A DNA stretch of 39,728 bases from CAYLJJ01 sp964384025 (GCA_964384025.1 CAYLJJ010000064.1:1-39728), one strand, 5' to 3'. Positions 24,621 through 32,961 are shown, counted from the first letter of the stretch. The notes: generated by a model not told the origin, from the letters alone. Made by a program: numbers and translations.

Positions 24621-25786
24621 AGGCTCTACTGATCCTCTCTTTGCTGCCGAGCTTGGCCGCCGCGGTCTGCGCCCCCCCAGAGCTGATCTTCAACTGGTCC
24701 ACTCCCCCTCGTGCTGCCATCGATGAAGAGCAGGCGGTGCGTTGGCCCCTAGACGCGACCCTCCGTCTGGCTTTTGCTGGGAGCTGGTGCCCTCTCTCCG
24801 AAGAGCTGATCCTCGTGCCCCTGGATGGAGAGGAAGAGGGGAAGCCACTGCCCGCCCAGGTGAGGACCTTAGCCCCTCAGGCTCTGGTGCCTGGGAGCCC
24901 GGCGGAGGTGGTGGTGTTGGAGATAGATCCTGAGCAGCCCCTAGAGCCCCGCAGCGACTACCGGCTCCGCCCCATCCTGCCTGATGATCGTCTTATGCCG
25001 CTCTCCCGAGGCTGGAGCTTGGAGTTTCGCACCCTAGCCCGTGAGATGGAGCCGATCCCTGAGTTTTCTGGGATCCAGAGCGTGGAGATCGATCTGGAGA
25101 GCCTCTGCGGCTCTCAGACTCCTTTTCGACCTCAGAATGACTGTCGAGAGGCCCACGGCCTCAACTTGATCGTGCAGTTTCGCCCCCTGGATCGTCCCGA
25201 TCTCATCTATGAGCTGATCCGCAGTCGCTGTCTGAGCTTGGATGAGGAAGGGGTGACAGGAGAGCTCCTGGCTGAGGGGCCTCAGCTCCTCTCGATTCAG
25301 GCTCCAGGGCGAGATACACGGGGCAGCGGAGTGCCGGTTCGCAGTATAAATATCGAGGTGCCCTACAGCCCTCTGCCTCGGCAGGAGTGCTTTAAGGTGC
25401 TGCTGCTGGATGAGTGGGGTCGTGTAGCGGGAGGAGAAGAGGAGGAGGCTTGCCTTGATCTTCAGCCCTTGCCTCCCTGTCCTGGCCCTCCCTGGCCCTC
25501 TACCTCCGGAGAGCTTCCCGAGCCTACGCTTGGGGCGATCTGCGCCAACATCGGCTTGGAGGGCGCTGATCCAACGCGGCTCCCTGATGTCAGCCCTCCC
25601 CCTGAAGATCTTGGCTTGGTCACCGACGGAGGGGTCTCCGAAGATCTAGCCTTGGAGCCCGCTGAAGAGGCCAACGGTGGAGATGATGGAGGCTGCCAAC
25701 AGGGCAGCGTCTCTTCAAAGCTCCCCCTCCTCCTTCTCCTGCTCCCCCTCCTCCTGTTTAGAGCAGCTCGCCTTAGGATTCGCTGA
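24617..25786 (+). CDS. Exported protein with Ig-like region and MYXO-CTERM-like tail
   Basis: 389 aa surface protein of unknown function. The signal peptide MKALLILSLLPSLAAA is cleaved near AVC. The body contains RPILPDDRLMPLSRGWSLEFRTL, a pattern usual in bacterial Ig-like (SbsA/Big_5-type) domains. A Pro/Asp-rich stretch (about 290-355) is followed by GGDDGGC, a run of Leu/Pro (LPLLLLLLPLLLF) and RAARLRIR. Cys, hydrophobic helix and basic end together form a MYXO-CTERM-like tail. Its ATG overlaps the ABC ATPase stop (ATGA), so it is translationally coupled to the transporter. That makes a surface role in the same uptake system plausible but unproven. Confidence 0.75.
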   Translation: MKALLILSLLPSLAAAVCAPPELIFNWSTPPRAAIDEEQAVRWPLDATLRLAFAGSWCPLSEELILVPLDGEEEGKPLPAQVRTLAPQALVPGSPAEVVVLEIDPEQPLEPRSDYRLRPILPDDRLMPLSRGWSLEFRTLAREMEPIPEFSGIQSVEIDLESLCGSQTPFRPQNDCREAHGLNLIVQFRPLDRPDLIYELIRSRCLSLDEEGVTGELLAEGPQLLSIQAPGRDTRGSGVPVRSINIEVPYSPLPRQECFKVLLLDEWGRVAGGEEEEACLDLQPLPPCPGPPWPSTSGELPEPTLGAICANIGLEGADPTRLPDVSPPPEDLGLVTDGGVSEDLALEPAEEANGGDDGGCQQGSVSSKLPLLLLLLPLLLFRAARLRIR

Positions 25787-25847
25787 ACAAAGAACGAGGC
25801 CGAACAAATGTATAGGCTGGCACCTGAACCGATCATCCGATAGGATG

Positions 25848-25867
25848 CCGCTCTCTTAAAAGAGCGG
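25848..25867 (+). promoter_or_regulatory. Hairpin immediately before the RdgC-like gene's ribosome site
   Basis: CCGCTCT (25848-25854) pairs perfectly with AGAGCGG (25861-25867) around a CTTAAA loop. The ribosome site GGAGAGA starts three bases later and the ATG is at 25880. No T-run follows. It could end the upstream transcript or gate translation of the RdgC-like protein. Confidence 0.35.
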
Positions 25868-25879
25868 TTGGAGAGAATC

Positions 25880-26533
25880 ATGGGTGCATTCGCGGGGGGG
25901 CTGACCTTCCGACAATACTATCTACGCGAGCCTCTGCCCAAAGATTGGAAGCAGCGCTTCCAAGAGGGCATCGAATCCAACACCTTCAAGGAGATTGAGC
26001 TTCAAGGTGAAGAAGATCGTGCTGTGGGTTGGTGCAGTGTTCACTTCCCTCTGGATCTAGAGCTGAGCCCTGAGCAGTACCTCTATAATGAGTACCTCAT
26101 CTTGGGGATGCGGATAGACACCCTCAGCGTCCCTGGTAACCTGCTGCGCATCTTCTCTGAGTCTCGTGCTCGTCAGATCATGATGGAGCAGAAGCGCGAC
26201 AGCTTGACTCGTTTTGAGCGCGCAGAGATCAAGGAGCAGGTGAAGCGTGAGCTGCGCAAGCGGATGATGCCCAGCATCAAGAGCGTCGATATGATTTGGA
26301 GCTGGCAGCAGGGCATCCTGCGCTTCTTTAATGGAAATGAGAAGCTGAACTTAGAGTTTATGGAGCTGTTTGAGAACAGTTTTGGGCTTCAGCTCATTCC
26401 AGACAATGCTTATACTGCGACCCTCTACGCTGGGATGGACCTGAGCGATGCCGAGCGCCAAGCGTTGGAGAGCGTTGAGCCCAGCTCCTTTGTTGATCAA
26501 GATGTGGCTGTCGCCGCGATGACGGAGGTGTGA
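25880..26533 (+). CDS. RdgC-like recombination-associated protein (short form)
   Basis: 217 aa cytoplasmic protein that I assign to the RdgC-like family from its overall pattern: an N-terminal GGLTFRQYYLREPLP, a central VGWCSVHFPLD, the charged LTRFERAEIKEQVKRELRKRMMPSIKS segment (about residues 110-137), and a C-terminal WSWQQGILRFFNGNEKLN then FENSFGLQLIPDNAYTATL. E. coli RdgC is about 300 aa and forms a ring on DNA that limits RecA; this shorter type is widespread in Myxococcota and its function is untested as far as I know. The ATG at 25880 has GGAGAGA close by; a TTG four codons earlier is less likely. A partner gene follows with a TGATG overlap. Confidence 0.72.
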   Translation: MGAFAGGLTFRQYYLREPLPKDWKQRFQEGIESNTFKEIELQGEEDRAVGWCSVHFPLDLELSPEQYLYNEYLILGMRIDTLSVPGNLLRIFSESRARQIMMEQKRDSLTRFERAEIKEQVKRELRKRMMPSIKSVDMIWSWQQGILRFFNGNEKLNLEFMELFENSFGLQLIPDNAYTATLYAGMDLSDAERQALESVEPSSFVDQDVAVAAMTEV

Positions 26534-27228
26534 TGGATCTCCTTGAACAGATGCACCGGACCTCCTTTCTTGGAGCGGAGTTTATCACCTGGCTCTGGTT
26601 CCGCAGTGACCATGACGAGGGGATCTTTGAGCTGGACCCTGAGTTTGGGCCCTTCGAGCTGTGGTTTGAAGATAAACTGGTCGTCGGCTCAGCAACGGTC
26701 AACGCTCAAGAGAACTTTTTTAAAGGGGGCCACCCCAGCTCCAGCCTAGAGGCTCGCACCGCCCTGCGCCTGGGTAAGCTGGCCTATGAAGCCAAGCTGC
26801 GGATCGTGCGCGGCGCTCAGGAGTGGTCCTTCCTCTTTAAGGCGGAAAACCTCTCCGCTTCAGGGACTAAGCTGCCCGCGATCCTCTCCAAAGAGGAGGA
26901 TGATCGCTTCTATGAGCGGATGTTCCTCATCGAACAGCTTGAGCAGATGCTCAAGGGCCTCTTCTCCGTTTTCTTGAAGCTGCGGCTCTCTCCTGAATGG
27001 GAGGCGCAAGAGCTGCCCGCCATCCGCGCTTGGGTAGCTGTAGCGGAGGAGCGCCCGAGCGCCGCTGAGCTGCCTAAGTGTCGCCTGCCTATACAGCGTA
27101 TCCCCAGCGTTGAGGCTCCCAGAGCAGAGGAGGTCCCTGAGCCGAGCCTCGAAGAGCCCACTCCACCAGAGATCCAAGAGGAGGAGCCCACCGGGCTCAG
27201 CTTGGGTGCTTTGACGGGAGGTGGCTGA
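26533..27228 (+). CDS. Conserved partner of the RdgC-like protein, function unknown
   Basis: 231 aa soluble protein. The N-terminus FLGAEFITWLWFRSD is a strongly conserved motif of proteins that, in my recollection, sit next to short RdgC-like genes in Myxococcota and some other Proteobacteria. The middle (60-170) is charged and helical. The last 50 residues (from about 180) are Pro/Glu-rich and likely disordered. No catalytic motif is visible. The ATG overlaps the preceding TGA and has GGAGG four bases upstream; its own TGA overlaps the ATG of the mannose-1-phosphate guanylyltransferase gene. The tight linkage supports a joint role with the RdgC-like protein. Confidence 0.68.
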   Translation: MDLLEQMHRTSFLGAEFITWLWFRSDHDEGIFELDPEFGPFELWFEDKLVVGSATVNAQENFFKGGHPSSSLEARTALRLGKLAYEAKLRIVRGAQEWSFLFKAENLSASGTKLPAILSKEEDDRFYERMFLIEQLEQMLKGLFSVFLKLRLSPEWEAQELPAIRAWVAVAEERPSAAELPKCRLPIQRIPSVEAPRAEEVPEPSLEEPTPPEIQEEEPTGLSLGALTGGG

Positions 27229-28283
27229 TGTACGCGGTGATCATGGCGGGGGGCTCAGGGACACGCTTCTGGCCCCTTTCGCGCAAACATAGGCCCAAGC
27301 AGCTCCTGCCCATCGGTACTGAGGAGGCGTTGATCGTTGAGACGGTTAAGCGCCTCAGTCCCCTGCTCTCTCCTGAGCAGATCATGGTCGTAGCGGGTCC
27401 TCAGCACGCTGAGCCCATCGCTGCGTTGTTGCCCAACTTAGGCTCTCTGATCATCGAGCCCTGTGCTCGCAACACCGCCGCCGCCATCGGCTTGGCAGCG
27501 ATCCACCTGCGACATCGAGATCCTCAGGCGGTGATGGCGGTCCTCCCCGCCGATCATCACATTGAGGATGGGGCGCGCTTTCGGACCCTGTTAAGCTCCG
27601 CTGCTGAACAGGCGCAAGCGGGAGAGATCATCACCCTGGGGATCAAGCCCAACCGCCCAGAGACAGGCTATGGCTATATCCAATATCAACCTTCCGGCTC
27701 AGGCGAGTCGATCTATGAGGTCAAGCGCTTTGTTGAGAAACCTCCCGAGTCTCTGGCGAAGCGCTATCTCAGTGAGGGAGACTATCTCTGGAACAGCGGG
27801 ATGTTTGTCTTCTCAGCGCAGCGCATCCTTGAGGATCTAACGCGCTTCCTCCCTGAGCTGGCTGCGGGCCTGGAGGAGATCGCTGGGGCGATCGATACCT
27901 CTTGGTATGAGCAGGTCTTAGATGAGATCTTCGCCAGCTTCGCCTCCATCAGCATCGACTATGGGGTGATGGAGCAGGCGGAGCGAGTACAGGTAATCCC
28001 CGCTGAGATGGGCTGGAACGATGTGGGACATTGGGCCGCGATGGCGGACTTCGCTCAAGCTGATCAGCAGGGCAATATCCTACGAGGACCCGGCCTGCTC
28101 TTAGACTCACAGGGCTGCATCGCCCACAGTGAAGATGGCCGTCTATTGGCTCTCTTGGGCCTTGAAGAGATGGTGGTGGTCAGCACCGATGATGTGGTGA
28201 TGGTCTGCCCTAAGGCGCGCGCCCAGGATGTACGCGACTTGGTTCAAAAGCTCAAAGAGCGTGGAGAGGAGAGGCTGCTGTGA
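27228..28283 (+). CDS. manC: Mannose-1-phosphate guanylyltransferase
   Basis: 351 aa cytoplasmic enzyme making GDP-mannose from mannose-1-phosphate and GTP. The N-terminus has the nucleotidyltransferase signature GGSGTRFWPLSRKHRPKQ (about 8-25). Family motifs follow: ARNTAAAIGLAA, AVLPADHHIED, RPETGYGYIQ, VKRFVEKPP and LWNSGMFVF. The length fits the monofunctional enzyme, without the C-terminal phosphomannose isomerase domain seen in AlgA-type proteins. The ATG overlaps the partner gene's TGA and has GGGAGG upstream. Its stop overlaps the phosphomannomutase start (GTGA). Product is used for mannose-, fucose- or rhamnose-containing glycans, possibly including the polymer exported by the 39-5060 operon. 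Confidence 0.92.
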   Translation: MYAVIMAGGSGTRFWPLSRKHRPKQLLPIGTEEALIVETVKRLSPLLSPEQIMVVAGPQHAEPIAALLPNLGSLIIEPCARNTAAAIGLAAIHLRHRDPQAVMAVLPADHHIEDGARFRTLLSSAAEQAQAGEIITLGIKPNRPETGYGYIQYQPSGSGESIYEVKRFVEKPPESLAKRYLSEGDYLWNSGMFVFSAQRILEDLTRFLPELAAGLEEIAGAIDTSWYEQVLDEIFASFASISIDYGVMEQAERVQVIPAEMGWNDVGHWAAMADFAQADQQGNILRGPGLLLDSQGCIAHSEDGRLLALLGLEEMVVVSTDDVVMVCPKARAQDVRDLVQKLKERGEERLL

Positions 28284-29632
28284 ACCCAGAGATCATTCGA
28301 CGCTATGATATCCGTGGTCTCGCGGAGAGCGATCTTAGAGATGAGGTGGTCTACGACATAGGTCGCGCCTATGGCAGCTTGATTCGTCGAGCTGGAGGGC
28401 GACAGATCAGCTTAGGGCGTGATGCTCGCCTCAGTGGCCCTCGTATTCAGGCTACTTTCTCCCGAGGGGTTCGCGCTGCTGGAGTTGATGTCCTCGATAT
28501 TGGAGAGTTGGGCACCCCTCTGCTCTACTTCTCCCTACACACTCTGCCTGTCGATGGCGGGGTGATCATCACTGGGAGTCACAACCCCTCCGACTGGAAC
28601 GGCCTTAAAATCTGCGTAGGAACCGCCTCGCTCCATGGCGAGAAGCTTCAGGCCCTGGGGCGGATGATCCAGGAGCGGGACTTTGAGGAGGGCGCTGGGC
28701 GCGAGGAGTCTCAGGAGATTCAAGGGGCCTATCTGGATCAGCTCGCTGGAGATCTTCGTAGAGCGCGCCCTTTAAAGGTCGTGGTCGATGCAGGCAATGG
28801 CACAGGGGGTATCGCGGTGGAACTCTATCGCCGCCTGGGCTTTGAGGTATTTCCCCTCTTCTGTGAGCCTGATGGCCACTTCCCCAACCATCATCCTGAT
28901 CCCACCGTGGAGGCCAACCTAAGCCACCTCAGGGCAGCTGTCTTGGAGCACCAAGCAGATCTGGGCCTTGCCTTTGATGGAGACAGCGACCGTCTGGGCG
29001 CTGTGGATCAGCGAGGCCGTGTCGTCTGGGGGGATCAGCTTCTGCTCTTCCTGGGGCGCGCGCTCCTTAAAGAGCGCCCTGGCGCGGGCATCGTCGGCGA
29101 AGTGAAATGCTCTCGGCTTCTCTTTGAGGGCCTCAAGGCGGCTGGAGGCCATCCTGAAATGTGGAAGGTGGGGCACTCTCTGATCAAGGCACGCATGCGA
29201 GAGAGCGGCGCGCTCTTAGCGGGAGAGATGAGTGGGCACCTCTTCTTTGCAGATCGATACTTTGGCTATGATGACGCCATCTACGCTGGGGGGCGACTGC
29301 TTGAGCTGCTGAGCGAGCGCTCAGACTCTCTGGCGGAGATGCTGGACGCCCTGCCACAGACCTACACTACGCCGGAGATCCGAAGACCTTGCCCTGACCA
29401 GCTCAAGTTTGAGTTGGTTGAGCGCGCTCAAGAACACTTTAAGGCTCGCTACCCCAGCTTGGATATCGATGGTGTTCGTATCGAGTTTCCTCAGGGTTGG
29501 GGCCTGATCCGTGCGAGCAATACACAGCCGATCTTGGTGATGCGCTTTGAAGCGGAGACGGAGGAGGCGCTCAGTGAGCAAAGGACCGAAGTGGAGAACT
29601 GGTTGGAGAAGGCTTTATGTTCTGGAGAGTGA
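28280..29632 (+). CDS. manB: Phosphomannomutase / phosphoglucomutase (AlgC-like)
   Basis: 450 aa cytoplasmic alpha-D-phosphohexomutase converting mannose-6-phosphate to mannose-1-phosphate, substrate of the preceding enzyme. All four family sites are present: catalytic Ser in TGSHNPSDWNG (near residue 96), Mg-binding DGDSDR (near 234), sugar-recognition GEMSGH (near 315) and the phosphate-binding RASNTQP at the C-terminus (near 413). The N-terminal IRRYDIRGLAE is typical of AlgC-type enzymes with both PMM and PGM activity. The GTG start overlaps the stop of the upstream gene. Last gene of the RdgC-partner-manC-manB operon. Confidence 0.92.
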   Translation: MNPEIIRRYDIRGLAESDLRDEVVYDIGRAYGSLIRRAGGRQISLGRDARLSGPRIQATFSRGVRAAGVDVLDIGELGTPLLYFSLHTLPVDGGVIITGSHNPSDWNGLKICVGTASLHGEKLQALGRMIQERDFEEGAGREESQEIQGAYLDQLAGDLRRARPLKVVVDAGNGTGGIAVELYRRLGFEVFPLFCEPDGHFPNHHPDPTVEANLSHLRAAVLEHQADLGLAFDGDSDRLGAVDQRGRVVWGDQLLLFLGRALLKERPGAGIVGEVKCSRLLFEGLKAAGGHPEMWKVGHSLIKARMRESGALLAGEMSGHLFFADRYFGYDDAIYAGGRLLELLSERSDSLAEMLDALPQTYTTPEIRRPCPDQLKFELVERAQEHFKARYPSLDIDGVRIEFPQGWGLIRASNTQPILVMRFEAETEEALSEQRTEVENWLEKALCSGE

Positions 29633-29665
29633 GCAGCGCCTAGTTCCTCAGGTCGATATCAAGAC

Positions 29666-32035
29666 CTACTGTTGATCTTCATGATAGGCAGGGGTTGTAG
29701 AGCCAGAGATGTTACCAAAGGATGAGATTTTGATCCGTCCATCTCCACCAGCACCACCGATACAATAACCATCATTAAAACCACCAGCTCCACCCCTTGC
29801 ATCAACTTGGGTTATGTTGATCTCATTTGTTGTTAACCAGATTGTTCCACCTGCTCCACCTCCAGTTTGGCCACCATAGCTACCAGAATAGATCTCATCT
29901 TCACCCTTGCTGTAGATTCGAGCGTCTATGATCTGGCTTGCATTTATGATCACGATCCCCCCTCCATCAGCATACTGAGGGCTGGGTTGGAGACCATCAT
30001 TGTCGCCACCACCACCGGCGCCTCCTCCAAAGAAGATCTTTTCCAACATAGGATCGCCTATAGCTTCTCCTCCTGGAGAGTCGATTCCATTACAGCTAAT
30101 ATGGTCTCCGACACCTCCCGCTGTACCATGCCCACCTCCTCCTCCACATGAGCCACCACAGCCAGAAGGCCCATATCCACCACCACCACCATTGCGATAT
30201 CTTTCTATACTCTGCCCACCACGGCCCGATATGCTCTCTCCCTGATCACCCCAACTTGCATTGCCGCAACCATTGCAACTGCCACCTCTAAAGCCCTTTT
30301 GGCTGACATCAACAGCTCCATTCATATTCAGCGCTCCTGTAGCTCTAAATACGACGATACCGCCCTTATATCCATCCCAAGCAGAAGCCGTGATCGAGGC
30401 ACCCGCATTAATTGTCACATCGGTATACTGGGGAACTCTTACAACCTGAGCAATTATGGAATTTGATGTATTTGGTGTTGCATGACCATAACTATTTTTT
30501 AGTCCAGATGCAAATGTTAGGTTGTTTCCATCTTTGCCCACTATATCCTTAAATTCATAAACACCTGATGGATAGTTGGCTCCATCAGCTTCCTGCATTT
30601 GAATGATAAGAACTTGTTCACCTACGGAGAATGGAGAAGCATCATTGAGCGTAATCGTAGACTGGTTTGCATCAACACTCGCATTTAGATATGCGTAGTC
30701 ATTGACTATTGTATTGGCATTGGTGATGGTAATTTCACCATCAGAGCCATTACCAAAGGTATTGCCAACCTGAAAACCGCCGATAGGCTCCCAGCCTGTA
30801 CCGTTAAAGATCCGCAGATCGTGAACTTGTCCATCAAAATATAGGGTACCTTTTAGCGGATTCTCAGGAGAGGCGTTCAAAGGTGTGAGCTTGGCCTGCC
30901 GAGCTTGGATAAAGTTGGCCTCAACGCGGTTGGCTGTAAGGGTCCCTGTGATCTGGGCTCCATCACTTGAGAAGAGCCCTCCTACGGCGAGATCACCGCT
31001 TGTCTCTGTATCCTGATCGACCCGCATAAAGCTGCTGGCTTGGAGACCATCAAGGAGATCAGCGTCCATTTCGCTGCCCGCGCCGTCCACCGTCAAGAGC
31101 AGATTTAGGATCTGTGTCGCTGTAGCAGCTTGCCCTGTTCTCATAAAAGCGCTGCTGTCCAGACCATCCAGACGATCAGCGTTCAAGGTACTGCCTTGAC
31201 CATCTACGCTGAGAAGAAGTCCGAGGAGTTGAGCTGCGGCGGCAGCTGGATCTGTAGCGCTCATAAACTCAGCGCTGTTGTGACCATCTAGATGATCAGC
31301 GTCCAAGCCAGAGCTTGCTCCATCTACCGTCAGCAGGAGTTCAAGGAGCTGAGCCGCTGTTCTGACAAAAACGCTGCTGTCATGACCATCCAATTGGTCA
31401 GCATCCAGGCCACTGCCTCCACCGTCCCTCTCTTGGACCAGGACCATAACCTGATCATCTCCTTGGATAAAAGCTGCGCTGCTTAGACCGTCCAAGAGAT
31501 CTGCATCCAGACCTGAGCCGCTACCATCTACACCCTTAACGGCGGCCAAAGCTGCTTCTGGAGTGTTATAACCCACCCCATCGTTTGTGCCGTCGATGGG
31601 AGGTCCTATCCAGTTGCCCCCTTCATCGATGATAGGCTCTCCGCCCACGCTGATACTGTGGGGGTTGATATCACCCTCTACATCTTCAGCCAACCGCGCA
31701 TAGGGGACGCTGGAGAGTTGCACACGCGGCGACATCTCGGCTCCGTCCACAGATACTCCGATGAAACGAGGTTCACCATTTAGGGTTTCTTCAAAGGCGG
31801 TCTGAGATCCAAGTGTGGCGCTGTAGTAACCCAGATGGAGATTCAGATTTTGATCTTCGAACCAAAGAGCTGCTCCCCCTTCAGCCTGCTCATAGAGAGA
31901 GAAACGCATCTGGGTTGGACCCTCGTAGGGGATCCCCTGATCGTTCATCAGGACGCCCTCTTGCTGGATCGTAGCGGGTATCGCTTGCGCTCCAACAGGG
32001 AAGATCAGGAAGAGAAGCGGAACAATCCATCGCAT
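29666..32035 (-). CDS. Large secreted repeat protein, adhesin-like, with Gly-rich C-terminus
   Basis: 789 aa exported protein. The signal peptide MRWIVPLLFLIFPVGAQA ends near AQA. The N-terminal domain (about 20-120) contains the secreted-protein pattern IQQEGVLMNDQGIPYEG and PRVQLSSVPYARLAEDVEG. Five repeats of the DADxLDGLxSSAFM type (about residues 165-335) and a short ITGTLTANRVEANFIQA segment follow. A beta-rich domain (about 400-560) and a Gly/Cys-rich tail (570-780, GGGGGYGPSGCGGSCGG) finish the protein. No enzymatic motif seen; surface or adhesive function is an inference from layout. The 3' half (29680-30770) is noticeably AT-richer than the 5' half, suggesting a mosaic gene. ATG at 32035, with GAGG six bases upstream and a TATAAT box just before. 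Confidence 0.8.
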   Translation of the reverse strand: MRWIVPLLFLIFPVGAQAIPATIQQEGVLMNDQGIPYEGPTQMRFSLYEQAEGGAALWFEDQNLNLHLGYYSATLGSQTAFEETLNGEPRFIGVSVDGAEMSPRVQLSSVPYARLAEDVEGDINPHSISVGGEPIIDEGGNWIGPPIDGTNDGVGYNTPEAALAAVKGVDGSGSGLDADLLDGLSSAAFIQGDDQVMVLVQERDGGGSGLDADQLDGHDSSVFVRTAAQLLELLLTVDGASSGLDADHLDGHNSAEFMSATDPAAAAAQLLGLLLSVDGQGSTLNADRLDGLDSSAFMRTGQAATATQILNLLLTVDGAGSEMDADLLDGLQASSFMRVDQDTETSGDLAVGGLFSSDGAQITGTLTANRVEANFIQARQAKLTPLNASPENPLKGTLYFDGQVHDLRIFNGTGWEPIGGFQVGNTFGNGSDGEITITNANTIVNDYAYLNASVDANQSTITLNDASPFSVGEQVLIIQMQEADGANYPSGVYEFKDIVGKDGNNLTFASGLKNSYGHATPNTSNSIIAQVVRVPQYTDVTINAGASITASAWDGYKGGIVVFRATGALNMNGAVDVSQKGFRGGSCNGCGNASWGDQGESISGRGGQSIERYRNGGGGGYGPSGCGGSCGGGGGHGTAGGVGDHISCNGIDSPGGEAIGDPMLEKIFFGGGAGGGGDNDGLQPSPQYADGGGIVIINASQIIDARIYSKGEDEIYSGSYGGQTGGGAGGTIWLTTNEINITQVDARGGAGGFNDGYCIGGAGGDGRIKISSFGNISGSTTPAYHEDQQ
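31027..31534 (-). repeat. Five LDG[LH]-type tandem protein repeats
   Basis: Coding repeats in the large secreted protein. Five copies of a unit reading roughly VDGxGSGLDADxLDGLDSSAFM occur with a period of about 35-40 residues, separated by AAQLLxLLL-type helical linkers. Such LDG repeats occur in many bacterial surface and phage-tail-like proteins. Confidence 0.8.
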
Positions 32036-32070
32036 AGCAAACCTCAGACTACAATTTTGATGTCCATAGA

Positions 32071-32076
32071 ATTATA
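32071..32076 (-). promoter_or_regulatory. Perfect TATAAT -10 box for the secreted repeat protein
   Basis: Minus-strand TATAAT at 32076-32071, about 35 bases before the ATG at 32035. The -35 region is only a T-rich stretch (TTTTTC at 17-base spacing). Transcription would start near 32063 and the leader would contain the GAGG ribosome site. Confidence 0.45.
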
Positions 32077-32246
32077 CAGAGCTGCCCCTTCCAGAAAAAT
32101 AGATTTTTAGAACAATTCTCGTCTCTTCCTTGAAGATCTCAAAAAAAGTTAAGGGTCCACGCTTAAAGTGCTGTCGGCGTTTATCGGTCGAGCTTTTTAA
32201 ATCAAGGCAGGGTGCTTGTTACCTGCATCCCTGCTCTATCGTGGGC

Positions 32247-32450
32247 TTACCCTACCCAAGGAGAGCGCAAGAGCTCTTTTACTCCTTGGAGAACTTTTTC
32301 TCCATTGAAAGGCTTGGCAAATGACTTCTGGGCTCCGAGCTGTTCAGCCGTGGGCAAATAGTCGAATGCTGAGAGACGCCCTCTCCCGGAAACAGCGATT
32401 ATTTTCATTGCTCATGTAGGGCAGATATCGAGGAGGAGTACTTGGGCGTG
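32247..32450 (-). pseudogene. Remnant of a response-regulator receiver domain
   Basis: Reading the minus strand, the frame gives QVLLLDICPT, a stop, then AMKIIAVSGRGRLSAFDYL, continuing through AEQLGAQKSFAKPFNGEKVLQGVKELL to a stop at 32247. This is the C-terminal half of a receiver domain: LLLDI around the phospho-acceptor Asp, IIAVSG around the conserved Ser/Thr, LGA, and the KPF with its Lys. The segment between LDICP and KIIA is shorter than normal and contains an in-frame TGA, and the N-terminal half is missing. The open part after the TGA (ATG at 32408) is only 53 codons. It is best explained as a decaying single-domain response regulator. Confidence 0.65.
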
Positions 32451-32759
32451 AGAAACTGAGGTTTCAGCTCATGTTCAAATGCGTAATTCGACTATTTCGC
32501 GGTTGTTTCTGTTGATACATCTTAGTGTTGTTTTGATCGGATCAAACAGGTTATGCATTAACCCATTAACTATCAACTTTAGTTGATCCTGTTCACGGGC
32601 ATTTTTGGCAATTCTTTCTGAAAAGAAGAGTGCTACTCTCCTCGGAATTAAAAGCTTAACTCTGCACTTCCCTGAAATTTCTAAGGACATGGCTTATTGC
32701 ATTCCTCTTCTATCTCGATATTTGGCTGCGATTGCCCTAACTTTGTGCTGTGATTGAGG

Positions 32760-32788
32760 TTGACAAAGCAAAATCCTGCCGTTAGGGT
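32760..32788 (+). promoter_or_regulatory. Candidate rho promoter
   Basis: TTGACA (32760-32765, perfect -35), 17-base spacer, then TAGGGT (32783-32788), which keeps the TA...T positions of a -10. Start of transcription would be near 32795, giving a leader of about 165 bases before rho. Such leaders in rho genes often serve autoregulation in other bacteria; nothing here proves it. Confidence 0.4.
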
Positions 32789-32961
32789 CCCGTCGATTTT
32801 CTCAGGAGGCTTGCCCTCCAATCCCCCAACATTTCCGATTCACGGAAATCCTTTTTAAGGACCAACCTACCATCCAACGTCAGCCCTAAAAGTTGAGAGA
32901 CCCTTGAAGGGCCCCTCCGGGAGCGCTCCTGTGCTCGACGGCGGATGGATTGAGGGAGCTT

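Larger units (their letters stand above)
32036..32961. other. 926-base divergent intergenic region with AT-rich relic DNA
   Basis: Long gap between the secreted repeat protein and rho. It contains the TATAAT box, a decayed receiver domain (32247-32450, minus), an AT-rich stretch (about 32480-32760) and a TTGACA promoter candidate for rho (32760). One 71-codon minus frame (32690-32475) starts with ATG but has a poorly spaced ribosome site and no recognisable family; I do not call it a gene. No tRNA, small-RNA terminator or repeat array is visible. Confidence 0.6.

Noticed and set aside
25821..25850. Sigma-54 promoter suggested by TGGCAC near 25829
   Set aside because: No TTGC-type -12 element lies at the required spacing.
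29641..29665. Inverted repeat AGGTC / GACCT between manB and the secreted repeat protein as a terminator
   Set aside because: Only five pairs with an eight-base loop and no T-run on either strand.
32475..32690. 71-codon minus-strand frame upstream of rho
   Set aside because: ATG present but the ribosome site is poorly spaced, no family is recognised and it lies in AT-rich relic DNA.
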